From contig NZ_QWFA01000001.1 in NCBI RefSeq assembly GCF_003501885.1, forward strand, positions 60,968 to 124,967: a stretch of 64,000 bases of DNA, in the 5' to 3' direction. Below are positions 25,973 through 34,955 of this stretch, piece by piece. The position numbers were made by a program, and so were the translations under genes. Each line of letters begins with the position of its first letter. Position 1 is the stretch's first letter. The notes under the pieces are model-generated. The model was not told where the DNA came from and searched no databases. It saw only the letters and a program-made list of their open reading frames with translations. Origin of the DNA: Streptomyces globisporus. GTDB lineage: Bacteria > Actinomycetota > Actinomycetes > Streptomycetales > Streptomycetaceae.

Positions 25973-27127
25973 ATGGCGTTGACATCGGCAACGGTTGCAG
26001 CTGAGTTGGAGGCTGCGAGCAAGGTCGGAGATCCTGCGGCTGATGCATTGGTGGCCGATCTCCTCGAGAACAGGGAGGTCGACGGGATCAACGCCCTCTT
26101 CCGGACGATCGGAACGCTCAAGCCCGACACGGATTTGTCGCGGCTTCCCGATCGACTGGCCCAGTTCTTGCGGGAGGCATCCACCCCACCGCCGGACTGG
26201 AGCGAGGCAGACGTCAAGGCCGCCGAGGGCTTCTTCGGCCACCACCACGGAACCGCCTCGATGCTGCAGGGCACCGTCGGCCTCATCGGCACCTACCTCG
26301 CACCCACCGGGGCATTCACCCTGCGCTCCACCGGCCGCCTCGGAGGTGTCGAGGGACCGGGCCGAAGGCTGTCGCAGTCCTCCCGTCTGTTCATCGACAT
26401 GGGCAACAAGAACGCCATGCGCGACGGGACCCTGGCCGCCACCGTGACGAAGGTGCGCCTTGTGCACGCCTCGGTCAGGCAACTGCACAAGCAGAGCGGC
26501 CAGTGGGACTACGGCAAGTGGGGCGAGCCGGTCTCCCAGAAGTACACCACCGGCGCCGCCTGCGTCTTCAGCACCCAGATCCTGCAGGGCATGAGGAACC
26601 TCGGCATCGATGTCTCCGCCGACGACGCCCGCGGCTTCATGTGCGCCTGGCACTACGTCAACCACTACCTCGGCACGCCGGAGAAGTGGCAGCTTCCCAA
26701 GGACGCCGACGAGGCCGAGCGGCTGTGGAACCAGGAGCGGGAGACGGAGTGGAAGAGGACTGACGACGGTGTCTTCATGACCGCCCAGGCCATCAAGTTC
26801 TACCGCGACCTCCTGAAGCCCGGAGCCAGTGACTCCTACATCGCGCTGACCCGCGTTGCGCTCACCGACAAGTACGCGGACATGGCCGGCTTGCCCAAGA
26901 GCGCCCTCGACCTCGCGGGCAAGCCGCTCGCTGCGGGCCACGGCCTCGTCAGCGGAACGGCCGGCGGCCTCTTCGGCGGAGCCGCCCAGCGGACCGTCGG
27001 GGTCAACCCCTACAAGGACCTCCTGGGAGTCGCCTCGAAGGCGTTCAACGAGATCGAGCAGTACGCACTCACCCACGACCAGGACGACCAGCCTCAGATG
27101 CACCAGGAACTCGACGACAACCGCTGA
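25973..27127 (+). CDS. MpaB/Lcp-family oxygenase-like protein
   Basis: A 384-residue helical protein of the 'ER-bound oxygenase MpaB / rubber oxygenase' (DUF2236) type. Supporting features are the segment SRLFIDMGNKNAMRDGTLAA and the following helix TKVRLVHASVRQLHKQSGQW, which contains the conserved R...H..R pattern of the family, and FMCAWHYVNHYLGTPEKW further on. Family members bind b-type haem; Lcp (latex clearing protein) cleaves polyisoprene and MpaB' acts on a prenyl side chain. There is no signal peptide, unlike Lcp. Its place near a polyprenyl synthase and an FAD oxidoreductase makes an isoprenoid substrate possible, but this is inference. A strong hairpin follows. Confidence 0.7.
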   Translation: MALTSATVAAELEAASKVGDPAADALVADLLENREVDGINALFRTIGTLKPDTDLSRLPDRLAQFLREASTPPPDWSEADVKAAEGFFGHHHGTASMLQGTVGLIGTYLAPTGAFTLRSTGRLGGVEGPGRRLSQSSRLFIDMGNKNAMRDGTLAATVTKVRLVHASVRQLHKQSGQWDYGKWGEPVSQKYTTGAACVFSTQILQGMRNLGIDVSADDARGFMCAWHYVNHYLGTPEKWQLPKDADEAERLWNQERETEWKRTDDGVFMTAQAIKFYRDLLKPGASDSYIALTRVALTDKYADMAGLPKSALDLAGKPLAAGHGLVSGTAGGLFGGAAQRTVGVNPYKDLLGVASKAFNEIEQYALTHDQDDQPQMHQELDDNR

Positions 27128-27150
27128 CCACCGGTCGTACGGCCTAATGG

Positions 27151-27189
27151 AGCCGCCAAGCGCACTGGAGTATCGCGCGCTTGGCGGCT
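27151..27189 (+). terminator. Hairpin terminator
   Basis: A perfect 13-base inverted repeat (AGCCGCCAAGCGC and GCGCTTGGCGGCT) with a 13-base loop, starting 24 bases after the stop of the oxygenase gene. It also separates the cargo block from the minus-strand transfer operon. Confidence 0.8.
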
Positions 27190-27241
27190 GCGGCTTCTCA
27201 CACAGGCTCAGGGCGGAGGCAACTGAACCCTCTGCCCCAGT

Positions 27242-27603
27242 TCAGCTCAACACGCTGAACTTGACAGAGAAGCCTTCGGTGACCAGCGCGGTGTAGGCAT
27301 TGGCCAGGATCTGGTGACGACAGCGCACGCCCCTGGGAACGGCCCGCTCGGTCCCCTCCAGGGGAGGCATCCGGTACTGCTCGGACCAGGCTTCGGACGC
27401 CGTCTGCTCCTCGGCGCGCTTCGCCTTGAGCCAGGTGGCCTTGTCCTGCTCGTCGCCCTCGTTCGAGGCGCGCCAGCAGTCCGTGCACTCCTGCCTGGCG
27501 AGCCATTCGGCGAAGCCTGCGCGGCGGCCGGCCGGTCGGACAAGTCGCGGTCGGCATGGTGACCGCAGGTGTGGTCGATGGGCCAGATCGTCTTCACGGC
27601 CAT
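27242..27603 (-). pseudogene. Frameshifted small Cys/His protein
   Basis: The start ATG 27,603 has an excellent site (AAGGAGG, 7 bases away). The first residues (MAVKTIWPIDHTCGHHADRD) are in one frame; near 27,515 good sequence moves to another (RRAGFAEWLARQECTDCWRA, then DKATWLKAKRAEEQTASEAW and HQILANAYTALVTEGFSVKF), ending at 27,242. One base is missing in a GGCCGGCCGCC stretch. The rejoined protein would have about 120 residues and a CGH ... C-x2-C arrangement, perhaps a zinc site. It is the last gene of the transfer operon. Confidence 0.65.
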
Positions 27604-27628
27604 GGAAGGGCCTCCTTGAGGAGTTGGA

Positions 27629-28393
27629 TCAGCGGTCGCGGGAGTACGCGACGCGGGGGTCAACCGGCCGGACCGCTGCTGTGGTGACGGCGGAGGCGGG
27701 GACCGGCGCCCTGCCGGGGATACCAGCGCGGGCCGGGCTGGCGGCGAGCGCGGCGGCGCTCAACGGAGACGCGCGAGCCGGACCATGGCCTCGCTCCCGC
27801 GCGGCGGTCGGCGCCGCGGCAGGGCGGGGCCGGGCCGTCACCTCTTGAGCGAGGCGGGGCTGCACCGCGACTTGCAGCCCCGAACGGTGCAAGGCCACCG
27901 TGGCGTCGGCGACTTTCCCCAGCGCCTCGACGCGATCGGTGGTCGCGGGGAGCGTGTAGATGTCCAGGCTCGAGTTGTGCCGCCAGCCGTCCTCCACCAG
28001 CGCGAGCCCGCTGAGGCCGGAGACACGGTCGTCGAGGGCTGCAACGATGCCGAGCTGCGGGTGATCGGCGAAGGCGACGTCTGGTTCGCCAAGCGGACCG
28101 CGGTCGCGTACCTGTGCCGTTTCGGGCACCAGTGCCGGGTCAAGCGCGGCGTCGACATCGACCTGGTAGCCGGCCTTGCGCAGCAGCTCGATGGCCCGGC
28201 TCGTACGGCCGTGTCCGTCACGGTTCTGGTCGGCCAGCGCGTACAACGTCGGCTGGTCTGGGACGGGATGGAAGTCGAATTCCTTGAGCATCCAGGTGCT
28301 GGCCGCGAGGTTCTTCGGGTTCGCGGCGACGATGCCGTGGACGGGGTGGTGGCCGAAGGCCAGGTCGGGCAGCACGTCGTAGTGGCTGGGCAT
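27629..28393 (-). CDS. Hypothetical protein with two similar halves
   Basis: A 254-residue protein from ATG 28,393. It seems to have two related modules. Each has HP-x-(H/L)GIVAA (FGHHPVHGIVAANPKN near residue 12; FADHPQLGIVAALDDR near residue 100), followed by a Leu-rich element and a helix before 'GYQVDVDAAL' and 'GLQVAVQPRL'. The C-terminal 75 residues are Ala/Arg/Pro-rich and disordered. No domain name is known to me. Earlier in-frame codons to 28,765 are Arg/Pro-rich and rejected. Confidence 0.6.
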   Translation of the reverse strand: MPSHYDVLPDLAFGHHPVHGIVAANPKNLAASTWMLKEFDFHPVPDQPTLYALADQNRDGHGRTSRAIELLRKAGYQVDVDAALDPALVPETAQVRDRGPLGEPDVAFADHPQLGIVAALDDRVSGLSGLALVEDGWRHNSSLDIYTLPATTDRVEALGKVADATVALHRSGLQVAVQPRLAQEVTARPRPAAAPTAARERGHGPARASPLSAAALAASPARAGIPGRAPVPASAVTTAAVRPVDPRVAYSRDR

Positions 28394-28490
28394 GGCAGAT
28401 CCATCCGAGGCGGGTGCGGTTACAGGTGCGGGCGACGGGCGGATCAGTTCTGAGGGTGCGGTGCACGGAGGACTCCTGGATCGCGGTCGG

Positions 28491-29054
28491 TCAGAGCCGG
28501 GGAGCGGATGAGGAACTAGCCGGCGGCGGCGCGGCCCGCGCGGAAGACTCCGGCGGCGGACCGGTCGGGAGCAGGCGCTGGCCGACCGACGGCGAAGAGG
28601 CGAGAGCGACCCTCGCCCGGGATGGAGCGGAGTCGGGCGGGAGCACGGTGGCGGCGCGCGCCTCGCCGGAACGTTCCTGCTCCTGGCGTGTCGGTACGCC
28701 AAGCTGGTCCAGGCGGGCGTCGACAGCGGAGAGGAGATCCGGCACGCTGCCGCCGTGGCGCGCATGCGGACCGTCCGGCTCGGAGTCGTAGATCACCTCG
28801 TAGACGGCGGGCTCGGCGGACCGGTGGCGGGTGACCATCCAGCTTTCCGGGGACTCGGGGTGCTCGGAGGGTGGCTCCTGCGGCGGCGAGATGATCAGCG
28901 AACTGCCGTCGGGAAGCTCGGCGTGGACGATGTAGTCGCTCAGGCCGTACTCGACGGTGCCCTCCAGGCCGCGCTGCCCGAGCGCGGAACAGAGGGCAGC
29001 CTGAAGGCGACGCGGATCGGACCTGGCGGTCGAGGGCGGGGTTTCGTGGTGCAT
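28491..29054 (-). CDS. Hypothetical protein
   Basis: A 187-residue protein from ATG 29,054 with GGAGA upstream. Residues 15-125 are globular (RLQAALCSALGQRGLEGTVE, SDYIVHAELPDGSSLIISPP, WMVTRHRSAEPAVYEVIYDS) and the last 50 residues are a disordered tail. It may be a small alpha-beta domain. It occurs between transfer genes and probably belongs to the same operon. Confidence 0.6.
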   Translation of the reverse strand: MHHETPPSTARSDPRRLQAALCSALGQRGLEGTVEYGLSDYIVHAELPDGSSLIISPPQEPPSEHPESPESWMVTRHRSAEPAVYEVIYDSEPDGPHARHGGSVPDLLSAVDARLDQLGVPTRQEQERSGEARAATVLPPDSAPSRARVALASSPSVGQRLLPTGPPPESSARAAPPPASSSSAPRL

Positions 29055-29182
29055 GGGGTTCTCCGTTGCGAACGCCCCGCCGCACGGCGGGAGCCGACGG
29101 GCGTGGAGCTTGAAGGAGTGCGGTGGTCCATGAGGATCTGGTGATCGGGCAGTTTGGCGCTGCCGTGACTGCGTGCTAGGGA

Positions 29183-29878
29183 TCACCGCGAGCGACCGGG
29201 AGTCAGCGGATGCGATGCCGACGGGACCTGGGGCGAAGGGGCTGATGCGGCAGGGGTGTTGTGCGTCGAGCGGGTCAGGGCGACGCGAGTCCGCTCGGTC
29301 TGCGCCGGCCGTTCGGTGTCCGCTCGGGGCGCGAGGTATTCGCCGACGCGCACCAACGCCGGTCTCTTGGAGCCGAGTTCGTGTGAGTAGTGCCAGCCTT
29401 CGGTGTTGCGGTGCTCCTCGGCAGGCTCCTGGTAGAGGTGGAGCACGCTCGGCTGCGAACCGTCCATAAGCGCCATGACGCCGGCCCATTCGTGCCGCAG
29501 CTCTTCCGCCCGGAACAGGATGGTGTCGATCCCGCGTATCCGACGGAGGTCGTCACTGATCGGCCCCTCGACGTAGTCGGGGCCGGTGGCAGCGGCGCGG
29601 ACCCCGGCCAGCACCTCGGGTCCGTGGTCGAGGAACACCTCGGCGTGCTTCCACGCTTCGGCGTCCCGCTTGACCTTTCCGTCCCCGTAGACCTTGTCGT
29701 CCAGCGGCCAGCCGTCCGCGTCGCAGAGGGAGTCCGAAACCGCGTCCCAGGCGTCGCACGCCTCGTTGATCCCGGCGGCGGCCGAGGCCAGTGCCGGGAG
29801 GTGCCGTCGCCACGCCAAAGGGTCGGTGGCCTGCGACGGCTGGTTGTCACCGGAGGAAGGAGTGGAAGAAGCAGACAT
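29183..29878 (-). CDS. Hypothetical protein
   Basis: A 231-residue protein from ATG 29,878. The core (RHLPALASAAAGINEACDAW, KRDAEAWKHAEVFLDHGPEV, GWHYSHELGSKRPALVRVGE) is globular and helical; the last 50 residues are disordered. It lies directly downstream of the VirB4-like ATPase. No family recognised. Confidence 0.6.
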   Translation of the reverse strand: MSASSTPSSGDNQPSQATDPLAWRRHLPALASAAAGINEACDAWDAVSDSLCDADGWPLDDKVYGDGKVKRDAEAWKHAEVFLDHGPEVLAGVRAAATGPDYVEGPISDDLRRIRGIDTILFRAEELRHEWAGVMALMDGSQPSVLHLYQEPAEEHRNTEGWHYSHELGSKRPALVRVGEYLAPRADTERPAQTERTRVALTRSTHNTPAASAPSPQVPSASHPLTPGRSR

Positions 29879-29910
29879 GATCGATTCCCGTTGTTGTGCT
29901 GGTCGTTGGG

Positions 29911-31416
29911 CTAGGCGGCCATGCGGGCGTCTGTGTCGAACAGCTCCCGCTCGGCCGGGTGGAGGATGTGCTGGGTGATGAACGAGCGGCCGGCGACCTT
30001 CCACAGACCTCGGCCCTTGGTGAGAGCGGACACCGCCTGGGTCTCGACGCCGGTCAGGCCGAGCAGAGATGCAGCGGCGGCGAGCTGGTCGGGCTCCTGG
30101 CGGTAGATGATGCGCGTGCTGCAGTCCGCGAGGAGCCCCTCGGCAAGGACCCGGCCGCGTGAGCCGGCGTCGCCCGCCGAGAGCAAGTCGCTGAGGCGGT
30201 GGATCACCATGAGGTTCGCGATGCCCAGCCCTCGGGAGAGCTTCCACTGGCTCTGCATCCGCTCCAGCAGCCCGACGTGCCGCATCAGCCGCCACGCCTC
30301 GTCGTAGATCACCCAGCGCCGACCGCCATCGGGATCACTGAGGGCTGACTCCATCCACGCGCTCGCGCACGTCATCGCGAGTACCAGTGCCGTGTCGTCA
30401 CCGGAGCCGCCGAGACGGGAGAGGTCGATGGACAGCATCGGTGTGGTCGGGTCGAACGACACGGTGCTCGGCGCGTCGAACATGCCGCTCAAGTCGCCGT
30501 GCACGAGCCGTCGCAGGGCGTGGGCGAGGTCCTGGGCGGCTGAGCCTAGGTGCCCCGCCTGGTGGCCGAGGGCCTGGTCGAGGCGTTCGGGGGAGCCGAG
30601 TACGTGCGCGATCTCGCCGAGCAGCGGCACCGTGCCCCGGGCGGCGGCGTCAGCGACGACCAGATCCAGGGCCAGGTCGAGGGCGGTGTGCTCCATCGGC
30701 AGCAGGTCGCGCTTCAGCACGGTGCGGGCGAGGCCGGCCAGCAGCAGCAGACGGCGCTTGCGAACCTCCGTGAACCAGTCCTCCTCGCTCACGGAGGCGG
30801 GCCGAGCCGGAGCGTCCAGCGGGTTCAACCGGCCGGGGAGCCCCGGGCCCAGGGCGATGCTGTAGCCGCCGAGGGCCTGCGAGACACCGGTCCACTCGCC
30901 CTTGGGGTCGCAGGGGATGTAGATCCGGTAGCCGTGGGCGATCGATCGGGTGGCGATGGATTTCGCCAGCGCCGACTTGCCCATGCCGATGACTCCGGCC
31001 AGGACCGCATTGGGGTTGGTGAAGCCCTCGATCCGGCCGCTGTTGTAGAGGGAGAAAGGGTCGAAGCAGAAGGCCGCCTCCGCGTGCACATCGCGGCCGA
31101 TGAACACCCCTTCGGCACCAAGGCCGCCCTCGGCCACGAACGGGTACGCGCCGCTGGCTGTGGCGGTGGTCATCCGGTGGGCGGGCAGGGCGAGCTTGCC
31201 ACCGCGGGCGGAGGCCGGACCGGGGCGACCGGTGAGCGGGTAGGTGGGCCGCAGATCCGGGTCGAGGGTCTGCTCGGCGCGGTGCTTGGGCGGGTTTCCG
31301 GCGAGGCGTGCCTGGCGGCGGGCTTCGGTGAATCCGGCTCGGGCGGCCCGCTGCTGGGCGCGTGTCGTTTTACGGGGCACGAACAGAGGGGAAGCACTGG
31401 CGCGGGTACGGGGCAA
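29911..31416 (-). CDS. VirB4/TraC-like conjugation ATPase
   Basis: A 501-residue ATPase that would power assembly of the transfer channel. Walker A is LAGVIGMGKSALAKSIATRS near residue 145. Walker B is RRWVIYDEAWRLMRHVGLLE near residue 370, and a sensor-like segment (LSRGLGIANLMVIHRLSDLL) follows. The N-terminal 60 residues are basic and lack the long VirB4 N-terminal domain; in these actinobacterial systems that part may be supplied by the separate SCO6880-like protein. The start is TTG 31,416 with GGAGAAA about 7 bases upstream. The frame is intact. Confidence 0.85.
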   Translation of the reverse strand: MPRTRASASPLFVPRKTTRAQQRAARAGFTEARRQARLAGNPPKHRAEQTLDPDLRPTYPLTGRPGPASARGGKLALPAHRMTTATASGAYPFVAEGGLGAEGVFIGRDVHAEAAFCFDPFSLYNSGRIEGFTNPNAVLAGVIGMGKSALAKSIATRSIAHGYRIYIPCDPKGEWTGVSQALGGYSIALGPGLPGRLNPLDAPARPASVSEEDWFTEVRKRRLLLLAGLARTVLKRDLLPMEHTALDLALDLVVADAAARGTVPLLGEIAHVLGSPERLDQALGHQAGHLGSAAQDLAHALRRLVHGDLSGMFDAPSTVSFDPTTPMLSIDLSRLGGSGDDTALVLAMTCASAWMESALSDPDGGRRWVIYDEAWRLMRHVGLLERMQSQWKLSRGLGIANLMVIHRLSDLLSAGDAGSRGRVLAEGLLADCSTRIIYRQEPDQLAAAASLLGLTGVETQAVSALTKGRGLWKVAGRSFITQHILHPAERELFDTDARMAA

Positions 31417-31441
31417 GACGTTTCTCCAGGTGAGGGGTGGG

Positions 31442-31894
31442 TCAGCGGCGGACGAGGCCGGTGAACGGGGCGTGCAGGTCGGCCGGGGTGGTGCGCCGCC
31501 GGACGAGATGAGCGGCGCGCTGGTGGCGCTGGCAGATGGTCAGCTCCGGTGCTCCCTCGGGAAGACCGGCCTGGCACGCCTCCGGTGCGGGGATCTCGCC
31601 GGAGTCCGGCCGGGGCGCCGCGTGGTAGGCGGCGTGGAGGTGCTCGGCGGCCTGCCAGATGCGGGTGCGGGCGGTACGGAGCTGGTCGCCCTCGACCGCG
31701 ACGAGCTGCCCGGTGCGACCGGTGTGGGCGTCGAGCAGCCCGTACAGCGAGACGAGGTGGGCGTGCAGGGCGTCCAGCTCGGCCCGGCTGGTGACCAGCG
31801 GGCCGCCCGGGATGTTGAGCGCCCGGTGAAAGTCGAGCGCGGCGGTGGCGAAGGGCACGAAGTCCTGCGCGGTCGGGCTGGCGGTGCGGGACAT
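31442..31894 (-). CDS. Hypothetical helical protein of the transfer operon
   Basis: A 150-residue, all-helical protein (FATAALDFHRALNIPGGPLV, ELDALHAHLVSLYGLLDAHT, QLRTARTRIWQAAEHLHAAY). The C-terminus has a Cys pair (EACQAG, TICQRH) that could bind metal. It lies between the SCO6880-like and VirB4-like genes with about 25-base gaps. No known domain. Confidence 0.65.
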   Translation of the reverse strand: MSRTASPTAQDFVPFATAALDFHRALNIPGGPLVTSRAELDALHAHLVSLYGLLDAHTGRTGQLVAVEGDQLRTARTRIWQAAEHLHAAYHAAPRPDSGEIPAPEACQAGLPEGAPELTICQRHQRAAHLVRRRTTPADLHAPFTGLVRR

Positions 31895-31919
31895 GAGGGT
31901 GCTCTTTCAAAGGGAGGGG

Positions 31920-33386
31920 TCAGGCAGCGAGCGCGAGCGGCAGGGCGGCGGCGGTGAACGCCTCGGCCTGCTGCCAGGTCAGCGGCCGGAGATCGAGCTG
32001 GGCGCCGACAGCGGCGGTCTCCACGACGGCGCAGGCGGTGCGCAGCTCGTCCTCGGTGTCGGCCGAGACGGTCAGCAGACCGGTCAGGGCGACGTCGGCG
32101 TGCCCGGCGATGAGCTGGCGTTCGCGGGACTTGATGTCCTGGTACTCGATCGAGTCCGCCTCGGAGTCGACCTGGCCGCGCCGGGCCCGTTCGGCGGCGT
32201 CGGCGATCACGCTGGACTTCTTGCGCTGCACGTCGCGCAGGGCGGCGTCGAGGTTCTTCGGCTCGTAGGAGAGCGACAGCGTGCGCCGCACCCCGCCGGT
32301 GAACAGGAGCTGGTGCAGGAAGCCGGCGCTGGTCTCGGTGCGCGGCCAGTTCTCCACCCAGTAGGTGGCGTGCACGGCGGAGTCGGTGGCGATGTGGTCC
32401 GCCTTCTCGACGACCACGACGGGTCCGGCGGCGGCGGGCTCGGCCTCGGGGCGACCGGCCGTGGACCAGCGGTCGAGTGTCGCCAGCGCCTTCGGGTCGT
32501 AGGAGGTGCGCACCACGGCGGCGATCTCGCGGGCGGTGAGCCAGCCCGTCGGGGTGAGACCGGCGGTCCGCGCCGCCTGGTCGAACGTGGAGGTGAGCTG
32601 GGTGAGGACGCTGAAGGCACCGGTGAGACCGCCGCCGGCCTGGTTGATCAGCCGACGGGCCGCCTTGGTGTCCAGGGACACCGCGACGTACGCCTCGTGC
32701 GGGGCGGCTGCGGGACCGGCGCTCTGGATCAGCTCGTTGTAGATCGCGCCGGCCATCGGGGTGTCGGGTCGGCCGTGCTCTTCCCAGTAGCGGCGCAGCG
32801 CGTCGCCGGAGTCGGGGATGGTGCGCTCGATCACCTGGATGCGGGCGATCTGCCCGGTACGGGCGAGAGCTGCCAGCGCGCGTCCCCAGCCGCCGACGTT
32901 GGCCTGCTGGGTGCCCGCGTCGAGCAGGGCGTAGGCGCGGGAGGAGACCTTGACCACCGCGGTCAGCGTGCCGGTGTGCGGGTTGTGGACGGCGCCGTAC
33001 TTGCCGTCGGGAGCAGTGGTCACGCGCAGGCTGGCAGCGGTGCCGGGAAGGTGGAGCAGTCCCTCGCGGGTCGGCCGGCGGGAGGGCCGGGTGAGCCACA
33101 CGAGCTGGCCTCGCATCCGGCGCAGCGCGTGCCGGACGACGATCGGGGCCCAGTCCGCCAGAGCACGGCCTCGGTGGCGGACGAAGACGAGCAGCGCGAT
33201 GACCGTCCACAGCGGTATGAGCTGGAGGGCGCCGACCACACCGCGGGCGAGGATCACGGCGAGAAGGAGAAGGCCGGCGAGTCCGGCGACGACCAACTGC
33301 GGGACGGTCAGGCCGAGCAGGACGCCGCGCCTGCTGCGGTGGGGAAACTTCACGGTGGGCGTGGAGGACTGGTGCTTGCCGGACAT
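31920..33386 (-). CDS. SCO6880-like transfer membrane protein
   Basis: A 488-residue protein with a pair of membrane segments near residues 25-70 (LGLTVPQLVVAGLAGLLLLA, LIPLWTVIALLVFVRHRGRA), preceded by RSRRGVLLG. A long soluble part follows (YGAVHNPHTGTLTAVVKVSS, LLHLPGTAASLRVTTAPDGK, DVQRKKSSVIADAAERARRG). This is the pattern of the actinobacterial SCO6880 family, always next to VirB4-like ATPases. I read it as the PrgI-plus-VirB4-N-terminal counterpart; that function is inferred. Length typical, frame intact. Confidence 0.8.
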   Translation of the reverse strand: MSGKHQSSTPTVKFPHRSRRGVLLGLTVPQLVVAGLAGLLLLAVILARGVVGALQLIPLWTVIALLVFVRHRGRALADWAPIVVRHALRRMRGQLVWLTRPSRRPTREGLLHLPGTAASLRVTTAPDGKYGAVHNPHTGTLTAVVKVSSRAYALLDAGTQQANVGGWGRALAALARTGQIARIQVIERTIPDSGDALRRYWEEHGRPDTPMAGAIYNELIQSAGPAAAPHEAYVAVSLDTKAARRLINQAGGGLTGAFSVLTQLTSTFDQAARTAGLTPTGWLTAREIAAVVRTSYDPKALATLDRWSTAGRPEAEPAAAGPVVVVEKADHIATDSAVHATYWVENWPRTETSAGFLHQLLFTGGVRRTLSLSYEPKNLDAALRDVQRKKSSVIADAAERARRGQVDSEADSIEYQDIKSRERQLIAGHADVALTGLLTVSADTEDELRTACAVVETAAVGAQLDLRPLTWQQAEAFTAAALPLALAA

Positions 33387-33474
33387 GGTGGTTCCAGACG
33401 GTGGGAGCGGGCGGAGGACGGGGCGCGCGGCGCTCTTCTGGACGTCATGGCGAAACCTTCCTGCTGGTGGGAGG

Positions 33475-33507
33475 CGGGGGCGGGCCGTGGAGTGCGGCCC
33501 GCCCCCG
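33475..33507 (-). terminator. Hairpin between two transfer genes
   Basis: A perfect 13-base inverted repeat (CGGGGGCGGGCCG and CGGCCCGCCCCCG) with a 7-base loop, just after the stop of the TrbL-like gene and before the SCO6880-like gene. Within an operon, it may act as a partial terminator or an mRNA end-protecting structure that sets the ratio of the two products. Confidence 0.55.
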
Positions 33508-33517
33508 GGGATGTGGG

Positions 33518-34927
33518 TCAGGAACCCGACGGCGGCTGGGTGGGATACACCCAGTTCGTCGGCGTCGCGGAGCCGGTGGCCGACGGACCGGACCCGGACG
33601 CCGGAGTGCCCGAGGCCGAAGGTCCGGGGTCGGCCGGCGGCATGGAGGTCATGTCGCCGCCCGGAGCCGATGCGGCTGCAAGGTGACCGGAGCCGCCCGC
33701 AACGCCTTGGGCAGTCGATTCGGACCCTTCCGGTTCGCCCTCGCCAGGACGTGTGATCAGCGGCGGGATCCCGGGGCGCTGGATCAGTGCCCGGCCCTTG
33801 TCGCCGGACGCGTTCGGGTCTTCGCCGTACCGGAAGCGGGTCTGCTGCGTGGGTGGCCCGGCGTCGATGCCCTCCTTGCTGAGGGTGCCGCCGGAGGGGT
33901 TGATGCCGGAGGCGACACCATCGGTCCCCGCGCCCGGGACCTGGTTCGGACCCTGCGGAGCGGGGGCGCCGGTACCGGCCTGCAGTGCGAGACTGCCTGC
34001 GGTCTTCGCGGCTCCTGCGGCGACCGCCATGCCAGCGACACCGGTGCGGTGCATGTCGTCGTGGCCGCCGCCGTCACTCGCCCAGTGGACGAACTTGTAC
34101 GTCGCGTAGGGGCAGAGCAGCACCAACACCATCACGACGATGCCGGCCATCGCGTCGGACAGGGCTGACATCCCGTCGCTGGCATCGCTCTTGCCCATGG
34201 CGGAGACGCCGATGAGGAAGACGACGGTCATCAGGAGCTTGGAGACGATCAAGGTGCCGGTGGCCTCGATCCAGCCGCGCCGCCACCGCTTCGCGACCTC
34301 CCAGCCGCCGCCCGCCCCGGCGAACACCGCGAGCGCGACCATGATCAGGACGCCAACCTTGCGGGCGACCATCACGCCCCAGTAGAGGAAGGCGCCGATC
34401 GCGCACCCGAAGGCGACCAAGGAAGGGACACCCCAGCCGAGGCCGTACATGGCCCCCATCTGGTCAACCTTGATCACGCGGCGGATCGCGTCGTCGATCG
34501 AGGTGTTGGCGGCTTTGAAGAGGCCGTCGGACAGCGCGTCCACGACGGTGATGGCGACGGTGGTGAAGGCGATGGCGGAGAAGCTGAACAGGACTCCGGT
34601 CATGGTGCCGAACGCCGCTTTGGCGAGGGCACGTTCGTCTCGGCGCCAGGCCGCGGTCATGAGCTGGATGCAGAAGATGCCGACGGTCAGGGCGAGGCCG
34701 ATGGGCAGCAGCAACTCGTAGTTGTCCCGGAACCACCCGGCGTTGAGGTCGATGGCCGTCGTCTTGTTGACGGCCTTGGCGGCCAGGTCGGCCGCGCTGG
34801 ACGCCAGCTCGCCCGCCGACTTCGCGATCCACGCGCCGAGACCGTCGGTGACGGTGCCGGCGGGGTTGGTGGCGAAGTCGACAGCGCCGCACACCTTGTC
34901 CATCAGCGGGAAGTCGCAGACTCCCAT
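33518..34927 (-). CDS. TrbL/VirB6-like multi-membrane transfer protein
   Basis: A 469-residue protein from ATG 34,927 (CGGAGG upstream). After a hydrophilic start with amphipathic helices it has six or so membrane segments between residues 65 and 275 (LLLPIGLALTVGIFCIQLMT, VLFSFSAIAFTTVAITVVDA, VGVLIMVALAVFAGAGGGWE, LLMTVVFLIGVSAMGKSDAS). The last 170 residues are Gly/Pro/Ser-rich and probably disordered. This is the layout of the inner-membrane channel protein of type IV secretion (VirB6/TrbL) in actinobacterial form. The 'SCO6881' relatives have the same order next to SCO6880. Confidence 0.8.
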   Translation of the reverse strand: MGVCDFPLMDKVCGAVDFATNPAGTVTDGLGAWIAKSAGELASSAADLAAKAVNKTTAIDLNAGWFRDNYELLLPIGLALTVGIFCIQLMTAAWRRDERALAKAAFGTMTGVLFSFSAIAFTTVAITVVDALSDGLFKAANTSIDDAIRRVIKVDQMGAMYGLGWGVPSLVAFGCAIGAFLYWGVMVARKVGVLIMVALAVFAGAGGGWEVAKRWRRGWIEATGTLIVSKLLMTVVFLIGVSAMGKSDASDGMSALSDAMAGIVVMVLVLLCPYATYKFVHWASDGGGHDDMHRTGVAGMAVAAGAAKTAGSLALQAGTGAPAPQGPNQVPGAGTDGVASGINPSGGTLSKEGIDAGPPTQQTRFRYGEDPNASGDKGRALIQRPGIPPLITRPGEGEPEGSESTAQGVAGGSGHLAAASAPGGDMTSMPPADPGPSASGTPASGSGPSATGSATPTNWVYPTQPPSGS

Positions 34928-34955
34928 AGGTCGTACCTCCGTTCTGGGGCGAGGG

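Noticed and set aside
25943..27103. A 386-codon open frame on the minus strand
   Set aside because: Shadow of the MpaB-like oxygenase gene; the plus-strand frame has the family motifs and a terminator after it.
31845..33686. A 613-codon open frame on the plus strand
   Set aside because: It is the shadow of the SCO6880-like gene; no domain and poor amino-acid composition.
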